Source: Yersinia rochesterensis (lineage in GTDB: Bacteria > Pseudomonadota > Gammaproteobacteria > Enterobacterales > Enterobacteriaceae). Taken from it: a DNA stretch of 64,000 nucleotides. Where the stretch lies: the NCBI RefSeq assembly GCF_003600645.1, contig NZ_CP032482.1:1302001-1366000 (forward strand). The letters are read 5' to 3'. The position numbers were made by a program, and so were the translations under genes. This document shows, piece after piece, positions 46,938 through 55,613 of this stretch; positions within the stretch are counted from its first letter, which is position 1; each line of letters opens with the position of its first letter. Under the pieces are notes generated by a model. The model saw only the letters and a program-made list of their open reading frames with translations, was not told the DNA's origin and made no database searches.

Positions 46938-47378
46938 ATGTTTAAAAAACTTTTCTTTCTTACTCTGTTATGTGCGGTATCCGCTACAAGTTTCGCTGCC
47001 GAACCTGTTCGCCCTGAAGTTGCTGATTCTGTTAAGGCCTGGCAAGGCAATGAAGGTATTGAAGTTTGGACATTGCGTTATGGCCCTCGCTCTGAAAATA
47101 AGGCATTAGTACAGATAACAAATGCCGACCATGATTGGGATAAGAAAATTCAAATTATGGATGTTGAGAAGAAAGACGATCGCAGTGACTATAGTGTCAA
47201 TGTTAATGGGAAGAAAATTGTAGTTTTGATCATTAATAACAATAACTTAGGGAAATTATATTTACCTGGCGAGAAAGGCGACCATCCTATTATGTATAGT
47301 GAATTGCTTTCTAATGAGGGCAATGCGCAATATTTCCTGAGTGATTTTCTCAAGCAGGAAACTAAGCCGCAATCATAG
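46938..47378 (+). CDS. Small periplasmic protein of unknown function
   Basis: This 146-residue protein has a clear signal peptide (MFKKLFFLTLLCAVSATSFA, cleavage before AEPVRP). The mature part is mixed and beta-rich (IEVWTLRYGPRSENKALVQITNADHDWDKKIQIMDVEKK) with a lysine-rich strand NVNGKKIVVLIINNNNLGKLYLPG. I do not recognise the family. It has an AAAGGA ribosome-binding site and stands alone, convergent with phnA. Confidence 0.75.
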   Translation: MFKKLFFLTLLCAVSATSFAAEPVRPEVADSVKAWQGNEGIEVWTLRYGPRSENKALVQITNADHDWDKKIQIMDVEKKDDRSDYSVNVNGKKIVVLIINNNNLGKLYLPGEKGDHPIMYSELLSNEGNAQYFLSDFLKQETKPQS

Positions 47379-47393
47379 GCGGTGCTAGCAAAT

Positions 47394-47427
47394 CCCCTTG
47401 CTCCGCAGAACCGCACTGGGCAAGGGG
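47394..47427. terminator. Bidirectional hairpin between convergent genes
   Basis: CCCCTTGC and GCAAGGGG pair around an 18-base loop, followed on the plus strand by AAAACAG. It lies between the convergent periplasmic protein gene and phnA. Confidence 0.55.
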
Positions 47428-47446
47428 AAAACAGCTGGTTAAGCTA

Positions 47447-47785
47447 TTAGCTTTTCTTCACAAACTCAGATTTCAGCTTCATTGGGCCAAATCCATCAAT
47501 TTTACAATCGATATTGTGGTCACCTTCAACCAGACGGATGCTTTTCACTTTGGTTCCGATCTTCAGAGTTGAAGAGCTGCCTTTTACTTTTAGGTCTTTA
47601 ACAACAGTTACCGCATCACCGTCAGCCAGTAAATTACCATTGGCATCACGCACCACCAGGCCTTCATCGGCTGCTGCAGAATCGCTATTTTCCGACCACT
47701 CATGACCACATTCTGGGCAATTTAATTTTTCCCCTTCCTGCCATGTATATTCAGAACTACACTTCGGACAGTTTGGTAAACCCAT
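47447..47785 (-). CDS. phnA: PhnA/YjdM family protein
   Basis: This 112-residue protein matches E. coli PhnA (YjdM). The N-terminal zinc ribbon is intact ([10 protein letters not shown] ... CPECGHEW), and the C-terminal SH3-like domain is almost invariant ([35 protein letters not shown]). Despite the name, PhnA is not needed for phosphonate breakdown in E. coli; the function is unclear. The ATG at 47785 has AAGAGG upstream; a GTG one codon earlier is also in frame. Confidence 0.93.
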   Translation of the reverse strand: MGLPNCPKCSSEYTWQEGEKLNCPECGHEWSENSDSAAADEGLVVRDANGNLLADGDAVTVVKDLKVKGSSSTLKIGTKVKSIRLVEGDHNIDCKIDGFGPMKLKSEFVKKS

Positions 47786-48107
47786 CACGCTAACCTCTTG
47801 AAATTAAAATTAATAAATATAAAAAAGTGACAAATAACAGGCTATTGTATTGATATTCACCTGTTCTACACATTTTATCACATTAAAGGATAGGTTTGTC
47901 ATTGTCCCTATGCGGATAGCCAAGGAATAACGTAATGCTGTTCAGAATACGCATGACCTGAACGCCCAAAATCCCAGCCTTGGCTTCACGGAGCATACAG
48001 ATGATCTGTTTTTACTTAACTGATGAGTGTCATTGACCCATGACAAGGCAGTCGGGGTGGCTCCACTTTATAATCAAGGCCATTTATTTTCTCAGTGGTA
48101 TGAAAGT
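47786..48107. other. 322-bp gap upstream of roxA
   Basis: This stretch has no gene I can support. A perfect TATAAT occurs at 48069-48074, 34 bases before the roxA start codon, without a good -35 box. A frame is open upstream of roxA from 48027 but has no similarity to the protein family. Confidence 0.5.
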
Positions 48108-49229
48108 ATGGCTTATCAACTTAACCTTAATTGGCCCGAGTTTTTAGAGAAATATTGGCAAAAACAGCCAGTTGTATTAAAAAATGCCTTCCCGAATTTT
48201 GTCGATCCGATTACGCCGGACGAGTTGGCGGGCTTAGCAATGGAAGCTGAGGTAGATAGCCGTCTGGTCAGCCATACAAATGGCCAGTGGCAGGCGAGTA
48301 ATGGGCCATTTGAGCACTTTGATAATCTAGGTGAAACCAACTGGTCACTGTTGGCTCAGGCGGTTAACCACTGGCATGCCCCCTCTGCTGAATTAGTTCG
48401 GCCGTTTCGTGTGTTACCAGATTGGCGTTTAGACGATTTGATGATTTCCTTTTCTGTCCCTGGTGGCGGAGTTGGGCCGCATATTGATCAATATGATGTG
48501 TTCATTATCCAAGGGATGGGCAGCCGCCGTTGGCGGGTTGGCGATAAGCTACCGTTAAAGCAGTTTTGCCCACATCCGGCACTGCTGCATGTTGAGTCAT
48601 TCACCCCCATTATTGATGAAGATTTAGCGCCGGGCGATATTTTATATATTCCACCGGGCTTCCCACACGATGGTTTCACTCACGAAACGGCGTTTAACTA
48701 CTCGGTGGGTTTTCGCGGGCCAAATGGGCGGGATTTAATCAGCAGTTTTGCTGACTATGCGCTGGAAAACGATCTTGGTAATGAGCATTACAGCGACCCT
48801 GATTTAACCTGTCGAGAACATCCAGGCCGGGTTGAAGAATATGAACTCGACCGCCTGCGTGGGATGATGATCGAGATGATTAATCAACCAGAAGACTTTA
48901 AGCAATGGTTTGGCCGCTTTGCAACGACACCGCGCCATGAGTTGGACATTGCTCCGGCGGAGCCGCCTTACGAGCCGAAAGAGATTGTCGACGCCCTGAC
49001 GGATGGTGAAGTCTTGACTCGCCTTAGTGGGCTGCGGGTTCTACAAGTGGGCGACAGTTTCTTTATCAATAGTGAGCGGTTGGAAATCTGTGACTCTACA
49101 GCCGCTGATGCGCTGTGTCGCTATACTATTCTCGGCAAGGAAGAGCTGGGTGAGGCACTCCGTAATCCGGCTTTCATTGCGGAGTTAACTGAGTTGGTTA
49201 ATCAGGGATACTGGTTCTTCGACGAATAA
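48108..49229 (+). CDS. roxA: Ribosomal oxygenase RoxA (YcfD), L16 arginine hydroxylase
   Basis: This 373-residue JmjC-type oxygenase hydroxylates an arginine of ribosomal protein L16 using Fe(II) and 2-oxoglutarate. The metal triad is visible as His and Asp in VGPHIDQYDVFIIQGMGSRRW and the distal His in YIPPGFPHDGFTH. Length and start (ATG 48108, then MAYQLNLNWPEFLEKYW) match E. coli YcfD residue by residue. The upstream extension to 48027 is unlikely. The C-terminal winged-helix region ends VNQGYWFFDE. Confidence 0.95.
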   Translation: MAYQLNLNWPEFLEKYWQKQPVVLKNAFPNFVDPITPDELAGLAMEAEVDSRLVSHTNGQWQASNGPFEHFDNLGETNWSLLAQAVNHWHAPSAELVRPFRVLPDWRLDDLMISFSVPGGGVGPHIDQYDVFIIQGMGSRRWRVGDKLPLKQFCPHPALLHVESFTPIIDEDLAPGDILYIPPGFPHDGFTHETAFNYSVGFRGPNGRDLISSFADYALENDLGNEHYSDPDLTCREHPGRVEEYELDRLRGMMIEMINQPEDFKQWFGRFATTPRHELDIAPAEPPYEPKEIVDALTDGEVLTRLSGLRVLQVGDSFFINSERLEICDSTAADALCRYTILGKEELGEALRNPAFIAELTELVNQGYWFFDE

Positions 49230-49456
49230 TTATATTTTTAATAGCGGTTTTCGAAAGCATATATTATGAGCCAATTCGGAAGCCGCACCCTACCTATGCC
49301 CGTTAGCGGGTATCCAGCCAGTCCCCGATAAATCATCAAAAACGCATGATTATTTAGAGCAAGATATTGCCTTGTTTATTAGGCTATTACCTTGATACGT
49401 GGCAGAATATAAAAAGTAATGATTCCCATTTCACCTGAGATGACAAATACATAAAT

Positions 49457-51229
49457 ATGGATCGCTCCCGTATACTCAAATTTCTATTACCTTACTTGTG
49501 GCCTAAAAATAACTCGAAACTCCGGTATTACCTGATTGCCGCCGTCATATTTATGGTGGTTTCTAAGGTCAGTACCACACTTGTGCCTCTTGCTTACAGG
49601 ACGATGATCGACACATTAAGCAGTGAAAATGCCAAGATGATGGCTATCCCCATCACCTTAATAATTGCTTATGGGGTCGCGAGAGTTAGTGCCTCCCTAT
49701 TCGAAGAATTGCGTAACGTGATGTTTGTGCACGTCAGCCAGAATGCGACTCGATTACTTGGTTTACGGGTATTTAAACAATTACATGAACTAAGTTTGCG
49801 TTTTCATCTGGACAGGCAAACCGGCGGGTTATCTTTATCTATTGAACGCGGTACACAAGCGGTTGCAACAGTGCTTTCCCGCATTTTGTTCTCTATATTC
49901 CCCATTTTATTTGAGATAACCCTGGTCTCTCTTATCATGTGGCATTTGCTAGATGGCTGGTTTGCTGTCGCCATTCTGGCGACAGTGGCATGCTATATCC
50001 TATTTACTGTTGTGGCGGTTAGTTGGCGAACCCGTTTTCGGCGTGAGCTAAATCAAGCTAATTCAGACGCTAACACCAAGTCTATCGACAGCCTGATAAA
50101 TTATGAAACGGTAAAATATTTTGGTAATGAAGAGTTTGAAGCTGAGCGCTTTAATACTTCGCGCCAACTGTATGAATATGCTGCAATTAAAAATTAGTTC
50201 AGTTTTACGGCGTTAAGTCTCGGGCAGACGGCAATTATTTCCATCGGGTTGGTGGTGATGATGGCCATGGCGGCGCAAGGTATCACACAAGGCCGTATGA
50301 GCATTGGTGATTTTGTGTTGGTAAATGCTTACCTTCTTCAGCTGTACCAGCCGCTCAATTTCTTTGGGTTTATTTATTCTGAGATCAGACAAGCATTGAT
50401 TGATATGGAGAATATGCTCGATTTGTTGATGGTGGAAAAAGAGATTACTGATCGCCCTGATGCGCCGGCTTTACATCTTACAAAGGGGGAAGTGCGGTTT
50501 GACTCAGTCAGTTTTGGTTATGATCCGCGTAGACCTATTCTGAATAAAGTGAGTTTCACTATCCCTGCGGGCAAAACAGTGGCGGTTGTTGGCGCATCGG
50601 GAGCCGGAAAATCAACACTATCTCGTCTATTATTCCGGTTTTATGATGTCACTGATGGCGCGATTTATATTGATGATCAAGATGTCCGCAATGTAACTCA
50701 AGCAAGTTTACGTGAGGCTATTGGCATCGTGCCGCAAGATACAGTGCTCTTCAATGACACGCTGCGTTATAACATTGCTTACGGCAGAACTTCTTCCAGC
50801 TTTGCAGAAATAGAACGCGCGGCGAAACTGGCCCATATTCATGATTTTATCATTAGTTTGCCAGATGGTTATGACACGCGAGTAGGGGAGCGTGGGCTTA
50901 AGTTATCAGGGGGTGAGAAACAGCGAGTGGCGATTGCGCGCACTATTCTTAAAAACCCAGCTATTTTGGTTTTTGATGAAGCGACCAGCGCGTTAGATAC
51001 TCATACTGAGCGCGAAATTCAGGCCCACCTGCGCGAAGTTAGCCGCGACCATACTACTCTGGTCATTGCTCACCGCTTATCCACCATTATTGATGCCGAT
51101 GAAATTATTGTGATGGAAGCGGGCTCAATAGTTGAACGTGGGCGGCATGAGGCGTTATTGCTGAAAAATGGCCAGTACGCGGCCATGTGGCAGAATCAAT
51201 ATCATGAAGAGGAGCAACTTGCACCATAG
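49457..51229 (+). pseudogene. Atm1-type ABC exporter interrupted by an amber codon
   Basis: The reading frame runs from 49457 to 51229 in one frame (590 codons) with a single TAG at 50195-50197. The N-terminal part has the ABC exporter transmembrane domain with the Atm1/HMT1 motif INYETVKYFGNEEFEAERFN; after the TAG the frame continues FSFTALSLGQTAII...DFVLVNAYLLQLYQPLNFFGFIYSEIRQALIDMENM and a complete ATPase: GASGAGKS, LSGGEKQRVAIARTI, AILVFDEATSALD. The family exports glutathione- or metal-linked compounds. Nothing else is damaged, so the lesion is recent, a sequencing error, or suppressed. Untreated, it would yield a 246-residue fragment. Confidence 0.88.
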
Positions 51230-51246
51230 CTCTTTGTTTTTAAAGG

Positions 51247-51534
51247 CTATTTAAAAGAGTGCATAAAGATGAGTGTGCACTCTTTTCGCTGATATTGATT
51301 GATTTGTGGAACCAGTCGCCTGAAATGCTCTGAAGCGCAATGTATATCTAATGCCGCTTGGTCTGGCCATTCTTCGATAAAAATAAAGTTGCCGGGATCT
51401 TTATGATCGATAAATAAATCATAGGAAATACATAGTGGCTCAAGTTTTGTTCTTTCCACTAATTCTTTATAGAGTGGCGTGACATCACTGATGTGCTCAG
51501 GTTTTATAAAATCTTGTGCAATGACTTTTAACAT
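51247..51534 (-). CDS. Antibiotic biosynthesis monooxygenase (ABM) family protein
   Basis: This 95-residue protein is of the ABM/YgiN fold, a dimeric alpha-beta barrel found in quinol monooxygenases and heme-degrading enzymes. The recognisable parts are MLKVIAQDFIKPEHISDVTPLYKELVERTKLEPLCISYDLF, the IEEWPDQAALDIHCASEHFRRLVP segment with the conserved E-W and His. The exact activity is not predictable. It lies 13 bases after a small membrane peptide gene on the same strand and probably shares its transcript. Confidence 0.82.
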   Translation of the reverse strand: MLKVIAQDFIKPEHISDVTPLYKELVERTKLEPLCISYDLFIDHKDPGNFIFIEEWPDQAALDIHCASEHFRRLVPQINQYQRKECTLIFMHSFK

Positions 51535-51547
51535 AGGTCTAATAGCG

Positions 51548-51622
51548 CTAGGCTCCGGTAAAATGCGTGTAAGCGAATACTACCAGCGCAATCGCGATCA
51601 TAATCATCGTCGTTTTTCTCAT
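51548..51622 (-). CDS. 24-residue single-helix membrane peptide (candidate)
   Basis: The frame encodes MRKTTMIMIAIALVVFAYTH followed by FTGA: a short positive N-terminus and one membrane helix, the usual shape of small inner-membrane proteins. ACGAGAA lies about seven bases before the ATG at 51622. It ends 13 bases before the ABM gene, in the same direction. I do not recognise a named homologue; the call rests on composition, start signal and position. Confidence 0.55.
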   Translation of the reverse strand: MRKTTMIMIAIALVVFAYTHFTGA

Positions 51623-51867
51623 TTCAATTCTCGTTATAAATGATGAGTTTCAAGTTGGCTAGCCAAACGATAACGTAAATCCCGCTAAAAAACAGCTATC
51701 CGCGACAAAATATCCAGTTTCAGGGTAATGTCAGTAAAATCAATCAAGTCACACAGGGCGGGGCTCTTACAGGAGATGAATCCTGTTTAAGTTGATATTG
51801 ATCTCATTTTTAATATAATTATTTGTGTTAACTTTCATGATGTGCATTGTCACATAAGGGGGATAAT

Positions 51868-52062
51868 ATGTCAGCACTTGAGAAACTCGTTTCAGCATAT
51901 TGCCATACCAGCCTGGACTTTGTGGCATCCACGGTTGCTTTTATGGAAAACCAAAAAAAGAAAATAAATGTTGATGAAATTGAAGCGAAACTTTCGCCGG
52001 ATGAATGCGATTTCTTCCAGGAGAGATTAGCTCATTACAGAGATATATACCGACCTCAGTGA
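51868..52062 (+). CDS. Small protein of unknown function
   Basis: This 64-residue protein starts at the ATG at 51868, preceded by AAGGGGG at seven bases. It is predicted helical, with a moderately charged C-terminal part (KKKINVDEIEAKLSPDECDFFQERLAHYRDIYRPQ), and no signal peptide or membrane segment. I do not recognise the family. A strong terminator follows 34 bases after the stop, so it forms a complete single-gene unit. Confidence 0.72.
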   Translation: MSALEKLVSAYCHTSLDFVASTVAFMENQKKKINVDEIEAKLSPDECDFFQERLAHYRDIYRPQ

Positions 52063-52095
52063 TCATGCGGCGGTTTTGTCCTGCATTCGACATTA

Positions 52096-52121
52096 AATAA
52101 GCCGCCTGATGGCGGCTTATT
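52096..52121. terminator. Bidirectional rho-independent terminator
   Basis: AATAAGCCGCC-TGAT-GGCGGCTTATT is an 11-bp perfect stem with a four-base loop and A/T tracts on both sides. It serves the small gene at 51868 and the convergent molbindin-like gene. Confidence 0.92.
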
Positions 52122-52158
52122 CTATTATAAAAATAGAATCTATGAAGATAGGGCGCTC

Positions 52159-52320
52159 TTATGCTTTCTTGGTAGCAAGAATGACACTTGATGCTTTAAA
52201 TAATGCAGTGACTTCACTTCCTACCGATAGCGCCATTTCTTCCAGGCTTTCATTGGTGGCTGAACCGTCAACAATGGCATGGACTGTTCCAGATAACTGG
52301 TTTCGTGCAGAGGTAGACAT
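52159..52320 (-). CDS. Shortened molbindin (Mop/TOBE domain) protein
   Basis: This 53-residue frame reads MSTSARNQLSGTVHAIVDGS, then ATNESLEEMALSVGSEVTAL and FKASSVILATKKA. It matches the start and the end of molybdate-binding Mop proteins (about 69 residues: ISARNQLKGTV...VGSEV.A.IKASSVI.A). The middle strand of the fold, around 15 residues between GSA and TNES, is missing without a frame change. GAGGGA lies six bases before the ATG at 52320. A full Mop hexamer stores molybdate; whether this short form binds is doubtful. Confidence 0.78.
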   Translation of the reverse strand: MSTSARNQLSGTVHAIVDGSATNESLEEMALSVGSEVTALFKASSVILATKKA

Positions 52321-52467
52321 CGTATTCCCTCATGGTCATGTCAAATTGACATCGTGCCAGACGAGATTCCAGCCCGACCCCCCATCTGACCAAATACACT
52401 TACAGGAGTACAGGCGTGATGCCCATGTGTCACAGAAAAAATGGATATGTGTTAGCGATGAAATAAA

Positions 52468-53433
52468 TCAAAATGAGATAAAGCGCGACGTATATTTATT
52501 GAGTAATAAAATCCGTGATAACAGCACTGATGCAGCAAATACGGATAACAGCAGTGTGAACCTCAATGTGACATCCGATAAGTTATATGCGCTGGCGATG
52601 AAATAGAAAATTCCATCATGCAAAATATAAACCCCAATCATGGATGGGCTGATATAGGCTAATGTTTTCTTTATCCATTCATGTTTAGTGTCAAAGTTAT
52701 CAAATATGACAAATAAGCATAAACTCAGTATTAAAACATGTAGGTTATCGAGGAAATAGCTGGCATTTACTGTTTTATAGACATACATCGACATAAAACT
52801 TTCATAGAAATACATGGAAACTGCTGTCGGGATAAGAAGAACTTTTGCTGCAAGACGTACTCTCGGCATTTTGGTTATTCTTTGGCAAACTTTGGAGCAA
52901 AGGAACCTGCCGGTCATATAATAGAAGATCCACGTCCATAATCTAAAGTATTGCGGAAAATCAATTAGGTAGGGTTTTTCACTGAATGCACTGATTAAAT
53001 CGATAGAAACAGAAAATATAACCAGGCATGAGAGGGTTATGATTGCTGTTCTGTTACTTTTTAATATCTTAGAGATTATTGGGTTGATTAGATAAATAAT
53101 AGCAATACTGAATAAAAGCCAACTTTGCAGGAAGTAACCCCGCTTGAAGCCATCTTCGTTGATAAAGTAGAAAAGTACGTTCCAGAAAATAATAATAGTT
53201 ATTATAGATTTTAACTTTCTGAGTATATCTGCCTGATCTATCTCATCATTTGAGTCGATATAACCAATAATCATAAAGAAAAGTGGGGTTGCGATGATCG
53301 ATAAAAAGTACAGAACACCCATCACTTCTCCACCGAGAAAACACTGTTCAGTACAAGTTTTACTGGCAGAATAAAAGGTAACGGCAGAAAAACAGCTTAA
53401 TGTTTTCAGCGCATGTAAACCGACGTTTCTCAT
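52468..53433 (-). CDS. Acyltransferase-3 family membrane protein (WecH/OafA-like)
   Basis: This 321-residue inner-membrane protein has about ten hydrophobic helices and the general layout of acyltransferase-3 enzymes, which move acetyl groups to surface sugars (FFMIIGYIDSND, LQSWLLFSIAIIYLINPIISKILK, TWIFYYMTGRFLC, SMIGVYILHDGIFY). The conserved catalytic-region histidine expected in the first helix (as in LVVLFH) is not seen: the segment reads SCFSAVTFYSASK. It may have changed activity. It is divergent from a LuxR-type regulator. The base composition is more AT-rich than its neighbours, suggesting transfer. Confidence 0.8.
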   Translation of the reverse strand: MRNVGLHALKTLSCFSAVTFYSASKTCTEQCFLGGEVMGVLYFLSIIATPLFFMIIGYIDSNDEIDQADILRKLKSIITIIIFWNVLFYFINEDGFKRGYFLQSWLLFSIAIIYLINPIISKILKSNRTAIITLSCLVIFSVSIDLISAFSEKPYLIDFPQYFRLWTWIFYYMTGRFLCSKVCQRITKMPRVRLAAKVLLIPTAVSMYFYESFMSMYVYKTVNASYFLDNLHVLILSLCLFVIFDNFDTKHEWIKKTLAYISPSMIGVYILHDGIFYFIASAYNLSDVTLRFTLLLSVFAASVLLSRILLLNKYTSRFISF

Positions 53434-53795
53434 AAAGTTGTTTGGCTTAAAATAAAGTTAAACGAGATATCCAGCTTCAGATAACGTAGGTATAGCATTA
53501 GAACCTTCCTGTTTAGGCTACTAATTTCTCACTATTTTTACATATAATCCCATTGCTGTCACGTCTGGTAGACTTAAAGCTAAATAAACAACTAAGAAAT
53601 ATTCTTTTTAGAAAAAGACGTTTCCTACACTCTCCGGTGTTGACATCCTATATATATCCTCGTTCCCTTATGGTTTACTGCAAAGTAAGGTGTGTTCTGG
53701 GCTATCTACATAATTTCTAATAGCTTTTATTTCATCACAAATAGATGTGAGTTAACAATTCATAGGGTGCTGAAGCACTAGCGGGTGTAGCCAAT
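53434..53795. other. 362-bp AT-rich divergent region
   Basis: This gap lies between the acyltransferase and LuxR-type genes. No gene was found. A TTGACA (53640-53645) could be a -35 box but lacks a -10 at normal spacing. TAAGAAATATTCTT at 53593-53606 is a loose match to an RcsAB box, which I do not call. Confidence 0.5.
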
Positions 53796-54398
53796 ATGAT
53801 AAGCTGTATGATCGTTGATAACGACAAATATCAAACGTTGGGTATGGTAACCATCGTAAAAAAGATATTTACATCGTTAGGGTTTAAAAAAGAGATTAAA
53901 TTCTATCGTAAAGCATTTTATTCAGCAGATATCATTTTTATTGGAGTTGATGAGTTTAGTTTTTTTGATGCTCTAAAACGTCTGGATAAAGCGCCTTCAG
54001 AAGCAGATGTTTTTTTAATTTGTGATTCCCGATTGAATAGCTTTTTACAGGGTATCCCAAGGTTCAGTAATGTCACGATGATCTTCAGAGAAGACCCCAT
54101 CGATACTGTTACCAACAAGATTTCAACTGTTTTTAAACGTAAGGTTCGCGGACTTAAAGAGAGTCTAACTGAGCGAAAATCCCCGAAAGTATTAAGTCAG
54201 CCATCGTCAGAGCGACAATATTTGACGCCTAATGAAAATATCGTATTGAAATTGTTCAATGAAGGATTTTCGGGCGGGGATATCGCCAGAATTTTGAAAA
54301 AGAGTGAGAAAACAGTTAGTGGGCAAAAACGGTCTGCCATGAAAAAGTTGGGTGCCCGTACTGATGTTGAGTTAATTAAAATGTTTATGTTCAAATAG
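53796..54398 (+). CDS. LuxR-type transcriptional regulator
   Basis: This 200-residue protein has an N-terminal region like a degenerate receiver or RcsA-type domain (MISCMIVDNDKYQTLGMVTIVKKIF...) that lacks a clear phosphorylation site, and a C-terminal LuxR helix-turn-helix (LTPNENIVLKLFNEGFSGGDIARILKKSEKTVSGQKRSAMKKLGARTDVELIKMF). It resembles RcsA/EcpR-type single-domain regulators of surface structures. It is divergent from the acyltransferase gene, a possible target. A strong terminator follows. Confidence 0.82.
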   Translation: MISCMIVDNDKYQTLGMVTIVKKIFTSLGFKKEIKFYRKAFYSADIIFIGVDEFSFFDALKRLDKAPSEADVFLICDSRLNSFLQGIPRFSNVTMIFREDPIDTVTNKISTVFKRKVRGLKESLTERKSPKVLSQPSSERQYLTPNENIVLKLFNEGFSGGDIARILKKSEKTVSGQKRSAMKKLGARTDVELIKMFMFK

Positions 54399-54516
54399 TT
54401 AATATGAAAATGGACTGAATTTTGGTTGCTTTTTCCGTCGACACCAGAGAATACCAAAGGGATTTTCTTGTGCTAGCGGGCAGGGATGCCAGCTTCAAAA
54501 CCCTGGGGAGCCCCCC

Positions 54517-54546
54517 AAACAGCCCCAAAGTTATTTGGGGCTGTTT
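54517..54546. terminator. Bidirectional terminator
   Basis: AAACAGCCCCAAA-GTTA-TTTGGGGCTGTTT is a perfect 13-bp stem with a four-base loop. It lies between the LuxR-type gene and the convergent cold-shock-domain gene. Confidence 0.92.
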
Positions 54547-54584
54547 ATGGGTTGCGATGCCGCGTTATTTCAGTAAAAAACAGA

Positions 54585-55067
54585 CTAAATACTCTTCAAC
54601 TTGGCAATCGTACTGTCGATATCAACCTCATGCTCAGAGAATGTGTAGGTGGTATTTTGGAACGTAGTTATTGATAACATTTTCAATGGCACGGTTTTTT
54701 CTGAAATATCTTCTTCCTGCGGCCGAATTTTATTCATCAGTAAGTTGACTGAAAGGATGGTGTTGGCTTTATCGATCTCAGCCTGCGCAGGAACTTCTTT
54801 AGTAAAGGTATTGAATGATTTGATACTGGTGAGTTTGATTCTCTCATTAGCAATGAATATGTATTTGCTCTCAATGGCCACTTTCACTGCAAATGCGGAT
54901 AATCCTTTAGTATTGGTTGTCGGCTCGAAAGTGACTTCCGCGCCTTTTTTGATCATCTCGGGATTAGCAACTTTAATAACGTGAAAATAACGGTTATCTC
55001 CGTTCTCATCGGTGATAAAACCAAAACCTTTATCTTCAAAAAAAGTTGTTATTCTACCGTTCATCAT
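54585..55067 (-). CDS. Cold-shock-domain protein with unknown C-terminal domain
   Basis: This 160-residue protein begins with a divergent cold-shock domain (GRITTFFEDKGFGFITDENGDNRYFHVIKVANPEMIKKGAEVTFEPTTNTKGLSAFAVKV, residues about 3-65) with the RNP-1-like KGFGFI and a partial RNP-2-like YFHV motif. The remaining 95 residues (beginning KYIFIANERIKLTSIKSFNTF) are not a known domain to me. ATG codons at 55067 and 55064 are both plausible starts. It is convergent with the LuxR gene and divergent from cspE, from which it could have arisen by fusion. Confidence 0.8.
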   Translation of the reverse strand: MMNGRITTFFEDKGFGFITDENGDNRYFHVIKVANPEMIKKGAEVTFEPTTNTKGLSAFAVKVAIESKYIFIANERIKLTSIKSFNTFTKEVPAQAEIDKANTILSVNLLMNKIRPQEEDISEKTVPLKMLSITTFQNTTYTFSEHEVDIDSTIAKLKSI

Positions 55068-55285
55068 GCATCTCATATTAGCGTATCCAATGGGTAAGTA
55101 TAATACAGGTGAATCGCTTTCAGATACAGTCTGGTACTTTCTTTGAGCCCTTTAGGCTGTGTTGTAAAAGAAAAAAATATGGATTTCTGTGCTAGTAATT
55201 GAGCAGAAAAGATGGCTTTTTCACTTTTTATCTAATTTTTGTGATCTCTACCGTGGACAAAAAACGGTTCTATTGCTGTACTGTA

Positions 55286-55308
55286 TTGGACACACATTTT
55301 GTGTCCAA
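55286..55308 (+). other. Perfect hairpin in the cspE leader
   Basis: TTGGACAC-ACATTTT-GTGTCCAA forms an 8-bp stem with a seven-base loop ending 22 bases before the cspE start codon. It could be an RNA element in the leader or an operator dyad. Confidence 0.65.
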
Positions 55309-55330
55309 CATTCACGTAAAGGTAAGTTTG

Positions 55331-55540
55331 ATGTCTAAGATTAAAGGTAGCGTTAAGTGGTTCAATGAATCTAAAGGTTTTGGCTTCATTACCCCAGAAG
55401 ATGGCAGTAAAGACGTTTTCGTTCATTTCTCAGCCATCGCTAGCAACGGTTTCAAAACTCTTGCTGAAGGCCAGCGTGTAGAATTTGAAATCACGAACGG
55501 TGCCAAAGGGCCATCTGCTGCTAATGTTATCGCTATCTAA
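55331..55540 (+). CDS. cspE: Cold-shock-like protein CspE
   Basis: CspE is a 69-residue single-stranded nucleic acid-binding chaperone. The sequence is nearly identical to E. coli CspE, with both RNA-binding motifs intact ([11 protein letters not shown] and DVFVHFSAI). The ATG at 55331 has AAAGGTAAG upstream. Longer in-frame extension to 55199 is the leader. In E. coli cspE is also adjacent to crcB. A strong terminator follows within 25 bases. Confidence 0.97.
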   Translation: MSKIKGSVKWFNESKGFGFITPEDGSKDVFVHFSAIASNGFKTLAEGQRVEFEITNGAKGPSAANVIAI

Positions 55541-55556
55541 GTAGCCAATATTTCTT

Positions 55557-55590
55557 AAAACCCGCCTCATTCTTATCAGGCGGGTTTTTT
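55557..55590 (+). terminator. Rho-independent terminator after cspE
   Basis: CCCGCCT and AGGCGGG pair around a ten-base loop and are followed by six T residues; A residues on the left extend the stem. Confidence 0.93.
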
Positions 55591-55613
55591 ATTTCTAGCC
55601 CCGAGGGAATTAA

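Noticed and set aside
52109..52606. 165-codon plus-strand frame
   Set aside because: It runs antisense over the molbindin-like gene and the end of the acyltransferase gene, starts inside a terminator, and its sequence looks like no protein family.
53591..53608. Possible RcsAB box upstream of the LuxR-type gene
   Set aside because: TAAGAAATATTCTT fits only with a one-base insertion relative to the consensus; too weak to call in AT-rich DNA.
54422..54667. 81-codon plus-strand frame after the LuxR-type gene
   Set aside because: It spans the perfect terminator hairpin at 54517-54546 and overlaps the cold-shock-domain gene.
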